A DNA stretch of 64,000 bases, from contig JBJEOA010000004.1 in NCBI GenBank assembly GCA_051880475.1, forward strand, positions 107,232 through 171,231, written 5' to 3'. The translations under genes and the position numbers were made by a program. Source of the stretch: JAUUSJ01 sp051880475. GTDB lineage: Bacteria > Bacillota > Clostridia > Lachnospirales > Lachnospiraceae. The notes beneath the pieces were generated by a model. It saw only the letters and a program-made list of their open reading frames with translations, was not told the origin of the DNA and did no database searches. Shown here piece after piece: positions 43,223-52,144 of the stretch (positions are counted from its first letter, which is position 1; every line of letters begins with the position of its first letter).

Positions 43223-46132
43223 TTATATTATTAATTCCGAATTTCCAGTTGCCATCGTATTTTGATTCGTTTTCTTTATAAACCATTTTCTAAGTGCCTC
43301 TGGGTTAATTTCAACAATTTCATGTGTCTTTAATAAGTTTAAAATTTCTTTTAAAACTAAGATAAGCTCTGCATCACTTCCGCCTCCAGACAGAGAAGCC
43401 GCCATTTTTGCCATTTCTAGGAGCTTGTCCTCTGGTGCAACAATCTCACCATACCTTTTGTTATCTCCAATCACAGCGAGACGTGGAGTGTTAGCTTTTA
43501 CATAAGCACCTTCTGCTAGGTGCGGAATGCGAGGTATATTTCCAATTCCACCAAGCACAGGTATGTTGTCTGGAACGTCTACCATATTTATTCCATCTAT
43601 AAAAGCGTTTATAATATCCACCGCAGAATTAACCGCATCTTTGATTGTTTTTACTATACCGCCAAACACGTCTTTTGCTGCTTGTGCAACTGATTCGAAC
43701 GCACCTTTTATGTCAAGTGCGAAAATATTTTTAAAGAAGTCAATGATTCCTTTTGCAAAATCAAATAAAATTTTTAAAGCATCGCACATTAACGTTATTT
43801 TAGCGAAGAAAGTATTAGCAATTACATCTAAAATTGGAGCTAAAATAGGAACAATTTTTTCTGCAATCCAATTAATAAGTGGCTGTAGCCAATTCTGCCA
43901 CAATTCTTTTATACAATCTATAAATGAGCCTATTAATTCGAGCATAGAGTGCATCGTTGGCATTACATTATTTTCTACTACATCTTTTATCTTACCTGAT
44001 AACTTGTCTAATACAGGCACAATGTATTTATTGTATGTATCCAATAACGTTCCAAAAATTTCAGAGAATCCTTCCTTTAATGAATCTATAAAAGGTTTTA
44101 TGTGTTCGTCGTAAAGCTCTGTAATTTTTTCACAAAATCCAACGATAAAATCCTTTACAGTTCCAACCACAGAAGAAATTACCCCTAGTGTATTACCTAG
44201 TGCTTCTCCTAATCTCTCTTTATTATCTATGATAGGCGTGATAATAAGTTCCATCAAGTCTACGCCTAATCCCGTAATTATATCGAGAGCTGTTAATTTT
44301 AATTCTATTAATATTGTTGTGATATCGGCGGATAGTTGTCTTAGATTTTCTAGTGCCTCTGGAGTTGTGAAAATATCGCCTAGCGTTAAAAATAATTCTC
44401 CTAGATCATAAAAAAATCTGTTACAATTATCTAATATACTGCTAAGTTTTTCTGCAATTTTTTCTTTGTTTGTCTCTAAGCTATCTGCGATACCGCCAAG
44501 AATTGCACTGCCCCATTCTATTGCTACCCTAGCAATAGAGCCAGTAATAGCCCCTAGCGTCCTTACAATTTGCTTTCCTAAATTACTCGCAGCGGTTACT
44601 ACCCTAGAATCTGTAAAAATACTCTCTAAAGCATCTCTAACTCTTTTTGCTTGATTTAATAAATTTTCTAAATCTGCATTTGCAAAGCCTAAATCAAACC
44701 CCTCTTTAAATAAATCAAATAAGGATTTTAATTTATTTTTTAATCTATCTATTGCACTTTCTGTTTTATCCGCTTGCCCTGCTGCGTTTCCAAGTCCAGA
44801 GCCGATGTCTATTTTTACGTCGCTTTCTTCCTCTTTGTCAGATAGCTTATTTATCTGGTCAAATCCCATTAGGGAGCGGATTTCTTTTTTAGCTTCTTTA
44901 GCAGAATCTTTTATATCATCCGTTGCTCCTTTTATTCCAGCTAGCTCAGAAATTGTAGAGCCTGTCCCACTAGAATTAGAACTTTTCCCAGTAATTAGTT
45001 CCGTAAACTCTTTAAATTTTGCAGAGAGTTGCACTAATTTTTCCATCAAGGTGTTGATTGCCTTAATAGCTGGTGTAAGTACATTAATAAGTCCTTGTCC
45101 GATATTAGCTTTAAAGGAATCAAATTGTAAGTTGAGAATACGCATCTGATTCGCCCACCCATCAGAGGTACGAGCGAAGTCGCCAGAAGTTGTATTTAGC
45201 TGTTGCAAAACAAATTTGTATCGAAGAGCTACTTTCTCAGATTCTGTCATATCAGACGTAGTCTTAGATATCCCTTGAGACAGAGCGAAAGTGTCAAGGG
45301 CAGATTGTGTCATTACAATGCCTAATTCTTTTAATGACTCCGTTTCACCCGTGAAAACGCTCTTTAATTTTGTAAAAGCCTCATCTTGCGATATATTGTA
45401 AAAAGAAGCCACATCTCCTGCCAATCCTGCTAAGGTCATTGACATTGTCACAGCCTCTTGTTCCGTAAACCCAAACGCTTTTGCCATCGCTCCAAGTGTA
45501 CCCGTATATCGTTTTGCCATCGTCTCAGACAAGCCGAAATTTTTAGCAGCGGACTGAGCAAACTGATTTACTTGCTCTCTCATTTGCGTAAATGTGACAT
45601 CTACTACATTTTGCACCTCAGATAAGTCAGAGCCAAGATTTACACATTCCTTGCTAAAGTCTACAATTTTCCCAACAGCAAAGGCGGTAGCAATTGCTCC
45701 TGCTGCCTTTTTTGCTAGACTTGTAATTGCATTAAAACTACCGTTAAAATCTTTTTTCATACTAAGTGCTGTTTCTTTAGAGGAATCTGATATTTTCTTT
45801 ATGTGTTTTTTTACCTTTGAGGTTTCACTTGCACTGTTTCGCTCAATGTGACTCCACGCCTTTTTCATTGCGTCAGTCGCTGAGTCGCCTTCCTTTCGGT
45901 ATATTGCGGCAATAGAAGCAGCTTTTGACTTTGCTGTTTTTTCTGCATCGCTTAGGATTGCTTTTATTTCTTCATTGCTCGTTTCTACTGCTTTTGTTGC
46001 AGATTTTCCTGCGTCGTCAAAACTGGCTTTAATTTTTTTCCTTACATCCTCGCAAGCTTTATTCATGCTTGATGTCATTTTTTCAATATCAAGTAATAAT
46101 TCCAGCTTTACCGCACCCACTTTGTCGCCCAT
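43223..46132 (-). CDS. Tail tape measure protein
   Basis: This 969-residue protein sets siphovirus tail length. The start is the ATG at 46130-46132 (MGDKVGAVKLELLLD) after AGGTG; an upstream GTG overlaps that site. It has a long alternating helical/alanine- and lysine-rich N terminus, a TMP-type core (AKRYTGTLGAMAKAFGFTEQ), a long stretch with many hydrophobic helices (about 560-860), and a C terminus with AEGAYVKANTPRLAVIGDNK typical of tape measures. The length would predict a tail of roughly 145 nm by the usual 0.15 nm per residue rule. Confidence 0.92.
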   Translation of the reverse strand: MGDKVGAVKLELLLDIEKMTSSMNKACEDVRKKIKASFDDAGKSATKAVETSNEEIKAILSDAEKTAKSKAASIAAIYRKEGDSATDAMKKAWSHIERNSASETSKVKKHIKKISDSSKETALSMKKDFNGSFNAITSLAKKAAGAIATAFAVGKIVDFSKECVNLGSDLSEVQNVVDVTFTQMREQVNQFAQSAAKNFGLSETMAKRYTGTLGAMAKAFGFTEQEAVTMSMTLAGLAGDVASFYNISQDEAFTKLKSVFTGETESLKELGIVMTQSALDTFALSQGISKTTSDMTESEKVALRYKFVLQQLNTTSGDFARTSDGWANQMRILNLQFDSFKANIGQGLINVLTPAIKAINTLMEKLVQLSAKFKEFTELITGKSSNSSGTGSTISELAGIKGATDDIKDSAKEAKKEIRSLMGFDQINKLSDKEEESDVKIDIGSGLGNAAGQADKTESAIDRLKNKLKSLFDLFKEGFDLGFANADLENLLNQAKRVRDALESIFTDSRVVTAASNLGKQIVRTLGAITGSIARVAIEWGSAILGGIADSLETNKEKIAEKLSSILDNCNRFFYDLGELFLTLGDIFTTPEALENLRQLSADITTILIELKLTALDIITGLGVDLMELIITPIIDNKERLGEALGNTLGVISSVVGTVKDFIVGFCEKITELYDEHIKPFIDSLKEGFSEIFGTLLDTYNKYIVPVLDKLSGKIKDVVENNVMPTMHSMLELIGSFIDCIKELWQNWLQPLINWIAEKIVPILAPILDVIANTFFAKITLMCDALKILFDFAKGIIDFFKNIFALDIKGAFESVAQAAKDVFGGIVKTIKDAVNSAVDIINAFIDGINMVDVPDNIPVLGGIGNIPRIPHLAEGAYVKANTPRLAVIGDNKRYGEIVAPEDKLLEMAKMAASLSGGGSDAELILVLKEILNLLKTHEIVEINPEALRKWFIKKTNQNTMATGNSELII

Positions 46133-46181
46133 ATAGTTCACCTGCCTTTCTTTTTAAAAATTGCAGGCACTGGCTACTACT

Positions 46182-46328
46182 CTATGGGCGTGGTGTAGCT
46201 CTAGGCTCTGACTTTGGATTAATTTCGATATAATTAATCATTTTGCAGTACGGACATTTTACTTCCGCTTTTGCAACAATGGCAAACATAAGAGTTTTTT
46301 TACATTTCTTGCATTTTATCCTCTTCAT
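46182..46328 (-). CDS. Com-like small zinc-ribbon protein
   Basis: This 48-residue protein reads MKRIKCKKCKKTLMF then EVKCPYCKMINYIEI, with two C-x-x-C pairs (6 and 9, 23 and 26). This is the pattern of the phage Mu Com family, whose founder binds mRNA to switch on translation of mom. No Mom or other DNA-modification gene is seen nearby. Its ATG overlaps the stop of the tail chaperone gene (ATGA), so it is translated with the tail genes. Function here is unknown. Confidence 0.7.
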   Translation of the reverse strand: MKRIKCKKCKKTLMFAIVAKAEVKCPYCKMINYIEINPKSEPRATPRP

Positions 46329-46624
46329 GTTACCCCTGCCATTTCCCTAAACATTTTTTCAAATCCAGCGATTACTTGATTCATGTCTTCTTCTTTTATT
46401 TCTTTTGCTTTCTTTTTCTTCCACTCGTTTCTAATACGGTGTTGCTCTTTGCTAAAATGTTTTATGATATCTTTGTCATCTTCTGCACGCACTTGCACAA
46501 TTCTGCCAAGTGCCGTGTCTGGTGCAATACCAATTAGGAGATCTTTAAATTCATCCCACTTCATTTCTTTCAGCTCAGTAGATAGCCTTATGCCGTACTG
46601 AGAGCGGAAAGAAGACACAATCAA
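46325..46624 (-). CDS. Tail assembly chaperone, second frame (T-like)
   Basis: This 99-residue frame has FRSQYGIRL, KWDEFKDLLIGI and KHFSKEQHRIRNEWKKKKA, the pattern of tail-assembly chaperone C-terminal parts in Firmicutes siphophages. It has no ATG start and no good binding site; only TTG or GTG codons are available. The same frame is open upstream across the end of the preceding chaperone gene, and the added residues (DPCYDLIEDFGLIV) look like protein, so it is most likely made as a frameshift fusion. Confidence 0.78.
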   Translation of the reverse strand: MIVSSFRSQYGIRLSTELKEMKWDEFKDLLIGIAPDTALGRIVQVRAEDDKDIIKHFSKEQHRIRNEWKKKKAKEIKEEDMNQVIAGFEKMFREMAGVT

Positions 46625-46638
46625 GCCAAAATCTTCGA

Positions 46639-46669
46639 TTAAGTCATAGCAGGGGTCTTCTCTTCCCCC
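46639..46669 (-). other. Probable -1 programmed frameshift region in tail chaperone genes
   Basis: The -1 frame is open from about 20 bases before a run of five G (minus strand of 46665-46669, GGGGGAAG) into the second chaperone frame, while the zero frame stops at 46639. Shifting at the G run gives ...QG then GREDPCYDLIEDF. This mirrors the lambda G/GT arrangement. The heptamer GGGGGAA fits the X-XXY-YYZ rule in the P site but not perfectly in the A site. Confidence 0.65.
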
Positions 46670-47016
46670 TGCTCTTCTTCCTCATTCTCTCCCATGACGA
46701 TGGACATTGCTGCTCGTACCAATGTCATAAAAGAGGTTAAGTTCAAATTCAAAGAACTGATTTTTTCTCTATCTTCCTCAGAAAATAAAAGGTTGTATGC
46801 CTCTTTTACTCCTTCTAATTCATCTTTTTTATCTTCTGATTCATCTTTTTTATCTTCTGATTCATCTTCTGATTTATCTTTCTTATCTCTTGATATAATT
46901 CCAATTATTTTAAGTGCGGTCTCTGCGTCGTCATTTACAGCTACCACAGTTTCAAAAATCTTGATTGTTTTTTTCTCTAAATCTAATTTGTTTGTGATAT
47001 CAATAATTTTTGCCAT
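46639..47016 (-). CDS. Tail assembly chaperone, first frame (G-like)
   Basis: This 125-residue protein is translated upstream of the tape measure as in other siphophages. The core (KLDLEKKTIKIFETVVAVNDD and the last 50 residues) is conventional. The middle has an acidic/lysine low-complexity insert (about 45-70) built from near-identical 8-residue units ending SEDKKDE, from a 24-base DNA repeat at 46815-46870. The stop falls just after the predicted frameshift site. Confidence 0.78.
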   Translation of the reverse strand: MAKIIDITNKLDLEKKTIKIFETVVAVNDDAETALKIIGIISRDKKDKSEDESEDKKDESEDKKDELEGVKEAYNLLFSEEDREKISSLNLNLTSFMTLVRAAMSIVMGENEEEEQGEEKTPAMT

Positions 47017-47039
47017 TTTATTTCCTCCTATGCACTTGC

Positions 47040-47459
47040 TTATTCAAATGTTGGTTTTCCGTTACTCAAGATTTGAAATTCAAATGGAGCAACATTCGTA
47101 GAAGGTCCAGTACCTGGGTTTGTCACGATTACGACTGCATTTGCAAGGGTTAGAGTTCCGCCTGGGAAATTCCATTCAAAGCTTGTAAGCTGTGCCTCTT
47201 TTCCTACTTTATACGCCAATGCAGCAATTGCATCATTTCCTGCATCTCCTACGCAACGTTTTCCACTTACCGTTATAGTAATACTTTTTCCTGTAACCAT
47301 CCTCTCAATCCATCCCTCTTGCTCCATTGGATACCATTCTTCAGTTTTACCGTCAATTGAGACACTAAACGTTTCACATTGTGCAATATTATTTCCGTTT
47401 GCACTAAATTGATTCTCATAGCATGGATATACTCTACCTGCTTCTGACATATCACTCAC
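47040..47459 (-). CDS. Major tail (tube) protein
   Basis: This 139-residue protein (GRVYPCYENQFSANGN, ETFSVSIDGKTEEWYPM, GKSITITVSGKRCVGD) has the beta-rich pattern and position of a tail tube subunit, between the completion proteins and the tail chaperones. It is preceded by an in-frame overlap of 8 bases with the previous gene. Confidence 0.8.
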   Translation of the reverse strand: MSDMSEAGRVYPCYENQFSANGNNIAQCETFSVSIDGKTEEWYPMEQEGWIERMVTGKSITITVSGKRCVGDAGNDAIAALAYKVGKEAQLTSFEWNFPGGTLTLANAVVIVTNPGTGPSTNVAPFEFQILSNGKPTFE

Positions 47460-47865
47460 CTATCCTTTCATAATAAATTTCTGCTTCTATAACATATTCA
47501 AAAATACCTGCTTCGTCTGTTCCAACGCTCACAGGCTCTTTTACAAGAGGTATAATAAATTCAATCCTCTTTTCGTTTACTACTATGTCTTTTGCTTGCT
47601 CTAAAGCTTCAAATAGCCTTATAGCGGTCTTTTCTGTTTCTCTTATAGATTTATTCCAATGCACTAAAAAAGACACGAATTTCGTGTCATATTTGCGTCC
47701 TGCACTGCCTCCTAACACACACCTGTAAGGCTGTGCTTTATTTAGATTATAAATACCAATACTTTCCTTTTGCTTAGCATCTAGTTTTCCTATGTAAAGA
47801 TTTTTAGCTATTCCAAAACTTTTTACAAGTTCAAGCACATCTTCAAGGTAGAGAGCTTTACTCAT
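47452..47865 (-). CDS. Tail terminator / minor capsid-3-like protein
   Basis: This 137-residue protein (LELVKSFGIAKNLYIGKL, YRCVLGGSAGRKYDTKFVSF) is of the Minor_capsid_3 type by pattern and order. It probably caps the tail tube or joins it to the head. It overlaps its neighbours by 4 to 8 bases. Confidence 0.68.
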   Translation of the reverse strand: MSKALYLEDVLELVKSFGIAKNLYIGKLDAKQKESIGIYNLNKAQPYRCVLGGSAGRKYDTKFVSFLVHWNKSIRETEKTAIRLFEALEQAKDIVVNEKRIEFIIPLVKEPVSVGTDEAGIFEYVIEAEIYYERIGE

Positions 47866-48245
47866 TGTCTTAACTCCCTTCTATAAAATTCTGCAAAAAC
47901 ACTAGGGATAAAATTTTCCTTATCCCCACCATTTTCCCAATCTTCAAACCATTTCCCTTTTGCGTTTGGATTTTCTTTGTGGCTAAAATTGTATTCAGGG
48001 TGAAAGTACAGTCTTCTTGCGTAAGGAGTAGAGGAAACAATTGACACCTTTCCGTTTTTACTATCAGAATAATCCACAAAGGTACTCTCATTTTGTAGGT
48101 TTCCTGTCTTAAACGGCATTACTTGCGCTTGCACAATTTCTGTATGTAATGCCTCTGCGGTTTTTTCTAACGCTCTTACTGCTACCTCATTTAACTCTTT
48201 TATCGCTGCAACATTAATTTTTATTTGTGATGTGCACTGTATCAT
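47862..48245 (-). CDS. Minor capsid-2-like head-tail joining protein
   Basis: This 127-residue protein (ALEKTAEALHTEIVQAQVMPFKTG near 24-47; SSTPYARRLYFHPEYNFS; GKWFEDW) has the signature of the Minor_capsid_2 family (gpU/HK97-gp10-like). It lies between two other completion proteins and probably joins tail to head. Confidence 0.78.
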   Translation of the reverse strand: MIQCTSQIKINVAAIKELNEVAVRALEKTAEALHTEIVQAQVMPFKTGNLQNESTFVDYSDSKNGKVSIVSSTPYARRLYFHPEYNFSHKENPNAKGKWFEDWENGGDKENFIPSVFAEFYRRELRQ

Positions 48246-48580
48246 ATTAGCTGTACCTCCACAAAATTCACGGTCCCATCTGGATTCCTTGCTTTTTTTC
48301 CTTGATAAATTCTTCTCTCTGTATCAAAGACATAGGCGGTGCCACCAGTAATAGCGGGAAGTTCTGGACATATGTCTTCACAAAATAAAGCAACAGCGGA
48401 CAAGGTTACTATTTTCTTATCCGCTGTAAAAACGGTTTTTCCGCTGTCTTGGTAGTTGCACAAGCTTTCCACGGTTACTGTATCAAGTGGCTCTCCGTAC
48501 TCATTTAGCCCTTCTTGCTCAATTTCTAAGCGGATAGGAGTTTTGCATAACCTTTTTGGTACTAATTTGGGATATTTCAT
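48242..48580 (-). CDS. Minor capsid-1-like head-tail completion protein
   Basis: This 112-residue protein (PKRLCKTPIRLEIEQEGLNE, TVESLCNYQDSGKTVFTADK, GTAYVFDTERRIYQGKKARN) matches the Minor_capsid_1 family by pattern. The run Minor_capsid_1, 2, 3 after a connector is a standard order in clostridial and streptococcal siphophages. Confidence 0.78.
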   Translation of the reverse strand: MKYPKLVPKRLCKTPIRLEIEQEGLNEYGEPLDTVTVESLCNYQDSGKTVFTADKKIVTLSAVALFCEDICPELPAITGGTAYVFDTERRIYQGKKARNPDGTVNFVEVQLI

Positions 48581-48592
48581 TTTTTACACTCC

Positions 48593-48973
48593 CTACATTA
48601 ATATTTTGCAACAAAGTCCAGTTTGGCACAGCAAAGAGTATATCTCTTTGCTTGTTACCACACCATTTTGCGTATACAAGTTTTGGGATTGTCCAAATTG
48701 CACTGACACGCCGTTTATGCTGTATCCAGATAGCGCAGATTCTAATATATCTGCATTTTCATATTCAAAATCTGCTTGCATACAGCAAACCTCTTTTACG
48801 GTATCTTGCTGAAACGGTGTAAGACTATAAAACCCACGTCCTACAATGCGGTTGTGAGTAAGAGAATCAATATGCCTAGACGCACGTTTTAGGAACTTTT
48901 CTACCTCTCGCTCCGGAATCAGCTCTCCTTTGTACTCACAACAATATTGTTCTTTTGTTGCATAAGATTGCAT
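48593..48973 (-). CDS. Head-tail connector-like protein, 126 aa
   Basis: A helical, Cys-rich protein (ATKEQYCCEYKGELIPEREV, KFLKRASRHIDSLT, DTVKEVCCMQADFEYENADI) whose length, helical content and position after the major capsid gene fit a gp6-type connector. The C terminus (YSLLCQTGLCCKILM) is unusually rich in cysteine. Confidence 0.66.
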   Translation of the reverse strand: MQSYATKEQYCCEYKGELIPEREVEKFLKRASRHIDSLTHNRIVGRGFYSLTPFQQDTVKEVCCMQADFEYENADILESALSGYSINGVSVQFGQSQNLYTQNGVVTSKEIYSLLCQTGLCCKILM

Positions 48974-48975
48974 TA

Positions 48976-49152
48976 TTACACCTTCTTTTTACGCCCTCTA
49001 CTTGACATCTCTTCACCGTTTTCTTCTACAAGATAACCGTGTGTTTTAAACCAGTCGATTAAATATGTATCGTCTGTTTCGCCTACACCATTTGTAAAAA
49101 CTACGGTAGCTGTGACACCGTTATAATTCTTGTTTGGACTATAAATTTTCAT
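48976..49152 (-). CDS. Small phage head-region protein, 58 aa
   Basis: This reads MKIYSPNKNYNGVTATVVF and ends with a basic RGRKKKV. A ribosome binding site GGAGGG precedes the ATG at 49150-49152, and the gene fits exactly between the major capsid and connector genes. Such short proteins occur in this position in many siphophages; function unknown. Confidence 0.6.
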   Translation of the reverse strand: MKIYSPNKNYNGVTATVVFTNGVGETDDTYLIDWFKTHGYLVEENGEEMSSRGRKKKV

Positions 49153-49162
49153 ATAATCCCTC

Positions 49163-50116
49163 CTATTTTACCTTGATGTTTCTAAATACTCCTGCTGCCT
49201 TAGACGCTTTTAAGGCAATAGCTGCGTTCATTTCAACTTCACCTTTTTTCACTGCTCCTGCCGTCGTAAAGTCTGGAAGCCATGTCTGCACTGGTGCGAC
49301 GCCAGCGAAGGATACAGCATGTAAGCCATCCAACCCAAAGCGTGCTACATATAAACTTGTCTTTCCTGTCTCATCAATTCCGATTACATCATCGTTTGTA
49401 CCCGGCTTGGTTTTCATGTCTACAAACGGAATATTGCCATAGGATTCTACATTCACTCCCCAGTCATTTTTGGTTACTTGATACATAGAAGCACGTCTTG
49501 CACAAGCACGAAGCTTTGCAATCATCTTTGTGTTACCTGCAATAAAAGAAGGAGTACCGTCAAGTCCCATTAAAAATTCGTCTAGCATATCAAGGAAATA
49601 TTGATAATTTTGTGTTACCATCTCGGATGTAGATAAGTCAATTACACCACCCTTGTTGTATTCTGTAGAGCTTCCTGTCAATGCTTTTTCTAGTCCGTCA
49701 AAAGATTTTGAATCCTTACCTGTGTCTCCGTTTATGAACGTGTCGTTAAACAGTGCTTGTGCTGCTTTAATTTTTTGTGATTGCTGTAGTTCTACCTCAG
49801 ACACAATACCGCCCATGCTTGCGATAACACGGTCAATCTCATATGAACCACCAAACACCTTGATATCAACACTGTGTTTCTCTTTTGTTACTTCGCTTGG
49901 TACGTATTCCGTGTTAATCTCACGAAATTGTGCAGTAGGCTGTGTTTTTAATCTCACATAAGAGTAGGTTGGCGTTGCACCTCCGCCAGTTGGAGACACG
50001 CAATCGTCAAACTGGATATGATCTAAAATCCAATTTGATTTTCTAAACTCGTCAATAACCCCCATCTGTAAATCGTCTTGTACGTTTTTTCTTGCTTCTG
50101 CTAATGTAATAGCCAT
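49163..50116 (-). CDS. Major capsid protein
   Basis: This 317-residue protein (DLQMGVIDEFRKSNWILDHI; FGGSYEIDRVIASMGGI; AAQALFNDTFINGD; FIAGNTKMIAKLRACARR; KTSLYVARFG) has the HK97-fold pattern of clostridial siphophage major capsid proteins and follows the scaffold gene. No long N-terminal delta domain is present, consistent with a separate scaffold. Confidence 0.88.
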   Translation of the reverse strand: MAITLAEARKNVQDDLQMGVIDEFRKSNWILDHIQFDDCVSPTGGGATPTYSYVRLKTQPTAQFREINTEYVPSEVTKEKHSVDIKVFGGSYEIDRVIASMGGIVSEVELQQSQKIKAAQALFNDTFINGDTGKDSKSFDGLEKALTGSSTEYNKGGVIDLSTSEMVTQNYQYFLDMLDEFLMGLDGTPSFIAGNTKMIAKLRACARRASMYQVTKNDWGVNVESYGNIPFVDMKTKPGTNDDVIGIDETGKTSLYVARFGLDGLHAVSFAGVAPVQTWLPDFTTAGAVKKGEVEMNAAIALKASKAAGVFRNIKVK

Positions 50117-50132
50117 TCGTTATCATCCTTTC

Positions 50133-50723
50133 TTAGTTGTTAAACTGAGAACTAAGCTTTGCCTCAATCGCTGACTTCATGTCTACAATTCCATTTTCTC
50201 TTTGATTGTTAGAATGATTGCCAGATGGAACTCCAATAGGTTTAAATCCTGGTTTTTCATCCTCTTGCTTTTCTTCTTTGAAGAGAAATGGTTTTGATTC
50301 TTTGATGGACTTTAATTGTTCCTCAAGTCCCGTTACTTTTCCATCATCGTTAAGAATCAATTTTTTTCTATCAAACAATGCGAATACCATATCGCTGTCA
50401 TGTACGCTGTCTCCGAGTGCAGACTTAATAGCAGTAGATAACTTTAGTTCCTTCATTTCGCTTTCGTGTCTTTCTTTTGCTTCTTTATTTTCGTTTTGAA
50501 GCTTCTCAATCTGGTTTTTTAAGTCCTCATTGTCTCCAACGGAATTTTTTAGATTCTCAATTTGTTTATCTCTCTCAGAAATATCAGATTGTGCTGTTTT
50601 AAGCTGCTCTTTTACATTGTCATAATCGCCTTTTGCATTATTGATATCTTTTCCGTTCTCATCCATGATTTGGTCTACTTGTTCTTTACTTAGTCCCATG
50701 TCTTCTAAAAATTTACGTTTCAT
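50133..50723 (-). CDS. Capsid scaffold protein (phage minor structural GP20-like)
   Basis: The start is the ATG at 50721-50723 (MKRKFLEDMGLSKEQVDQIM) after GAAGGG; the 196-residue protein has the GP20 scaffold pattern: a short helical start, a long coiled coil (about 25-110, EQLKTAQSDISERDKQIENL) and an ordered region with ALGDSVHDSDMVFALFD, ending in a charged tail. It is upstream of the major capsid gene in transcription. Confidence 0.85.
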   Translation of the reverse strand: MKRKFLEDMGLSKEQVDQIMDENGKDINNAKGDYDNVKEQLKTAQSDISERDKQIENLKNSVGDNEDLKNQIEKLQNENKEAKERHESEMKELKLSTAIKSALGDSVHDSDMVFALFDRKKLILNDDGKVTGLEEQLKSIKESKPFLFKEEKQEDEKPGFKPIGVPSGNHSNNQRENGIVDMKSAIEAKLSSQFNN

Positions 50724-50820
50724 CTTTCTATTCCCTTCTACGCTTTTTGTACGTGGTCGCACCACTCGTCGTTCCTAGTTTCTAGTTTTACGTCATTTCG
50801 GACATAAAAATAACAAGTGT

Positions 50821-51933
50821 CTAGTTGTTATACTTACGAGTAAACCTTTCCCAGATACTTGATTTTGCTTTGTATTTTTCTTTATTTTCTCTATCTAAAG
50901 AAAACTCCGCTAATCTATCATACTTTTCTTTTTGTCTTTTGGCATATTGCTGTTTTTGCTCTTTTTTGTATTTTTCTTTGACTTCTTCTATCTCCGCCTT
51001 ACTGTACTTTCCGCCTGGTGGAGTAGAAACCCCTGGAAAGTACGTTGTGTGACTGTCTTTGCAATTTGGATGATATAGCCCTGCGCTAACTGCGGTACTT
51101 AGAAGAGGGTAATCACCATCCTCTTTCTTACCTCCACTCCACACATCATCTATGAATACTTTCCCACAAAACGGAAGACATTTCGGGCAAGGGTTTCCTC
51201 TTTTGTTTACAATCACAAGAGAATGTCCCCATTCTTGCCTTTTCTCGCCTTCTCCTTGCAGATAAGCACGTTTAGATGCGGTGCGAATTGCCATACGTGA
51301 GTAGTCAGATATCGTGTGTCTTGCTCCATTTTTGTATTCTATGCAATCTATCCCTCTTGCAAGAAAATCTTTCGTTGCCATGTCTACAGCTTTCTCATAC
51401 GTTCCTGCACCAGTATTAGCATAAACATGGGCATCAAAAATAACTTTTCTATAGATGTCATTCGACCGTCTGAGTACCGCCACCTCAACTTTTTCCATAT
51501 CGTTAATAGTTGCTTTAATGAGGGAATCTAGCTTTCTGTCGTTTACCTTAAAAAATTCCGCTTTATAATAGGTTTTCTTTGTTTTTTTAGATTTATTTTT
51601 ACCTTTTACTTTAAATCCTTTGCGAATTGCTTGTAATATCTTAATTTCTTGCTTCATTCCACCTTCTGTTTTAAAAATATGGAGTAACTCTTTTATTTTT
51701 TGATTAATTTTAGCAAATTCGTTTCCAAATTTTTTCTGATTTTCTATGCGGTATTTTTCGAGAGATTTTAGCTGTAATGCTTGCCACATTTCCCATTGTT
51801 TTTTCTCATTAATCTCTTCTACTTTATGTCTTTTTAAATTTCTTATCATGGAAGAGATAAGCTCATTTTCTATTTTTTGAAAGGCAGCAGTAATATCATA
51901 CTCCTTCTTCTCTAGACTGGTTTTCTTTTTCAT
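50821..51933 (-). CDS. Phage minor head protein (minor capsid 2 / SPP1 gp7-like)
   Basis: This 370-residue protein has a helical N terminus and, from about 180, the phage head morphogenesis pattern: YANTGAGTYEKAVDMA, SRMAIRTASKRAYLQGEG, GNPCPKCLPFCGKVFID, and GLYHPNCKDSHTTYFPG, containing cysteine and histidine that likely bind metal. It is cotranscribed with the portal gene and may be carried into the head with it. Confidence 0.84.
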   Translation of the reverse strand: MKKKTSLEKKEYDITAAFQKIENELISSMIRNLKRHKVEEINEKKQWEMWQALQLKSLEKYRIENQKKFGNEFAKINQKIKELLHIFKTEGGMKQEIKILQAIRKGFKVKGKNKSKKTKKTYYKAEFFKVNDRKLDSLIKATINDMEKVEVAVLRRSNDIYRKVIFDAHVYANTGAGTYEKAVDMATKDFLARGIDCIEYKNGARHTISDYSRMAIRTASKRAYLQGEGEKRQEWGHSLVIVNKRGNPCPKCLPFCGKVFIDDVWSGGKKEDGDYPLLSTAVSAGLYHPNCKDSHTTYFPGVSTPPGGKYSKAEIEEVKEKYKKEQKQQYAKRQKEKYDRLAEFSLDRENKEKYKAKSSIWERFTRKYNN

Positions 51934-52144
51934 TTACTAGCACCTTAAATCCGCTTTGCTTTAATCGCCTTATGTGTTTTTTTAACTCTGTCTTACTCTT
52001 ACACTTTATATTTAAGAGTTCAGCGTAATTACCTTTCTCCGCCGCATAAATACCAAAAGACACTTGCTCACTTGCTATATTAAGTAGACCTTCATATTCT
52101 TTTTTATTCATCCGATAGATTCTATTCGCTACCTTCACCCTCAT
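51896..52144 (-). CDS. Small hypothetical phage protein, 82 aa
   Basis: The start is the ATG at 52142-52144 (MRVKVANRIYRMNKKEYEGL) after GGAGG. It overlaps the portal gene end by 23 bases and the minor head gene start by 38. It is helical with a basic middle (TELKKHIRRLKQSGFKVLV). No family is recognised; small genes at this place are frequent in clostridial phages. Confidence 0.65.
   Translation of the reverse strand: MRVKVANRIYRMNKKEYEGLLNIASEQVSFGIYAAEKGNYAELLNIKCKSKTELKKHIRRLKQSGFKVLVNEKENQSREEGV

Noticed and set aside
43527..44114. Plus-strand open frame of 195 codons inside the tape measure gene
   Set aside because: It lies wholly opposite a well-supported gene, has no binding site and no recognisable motif.
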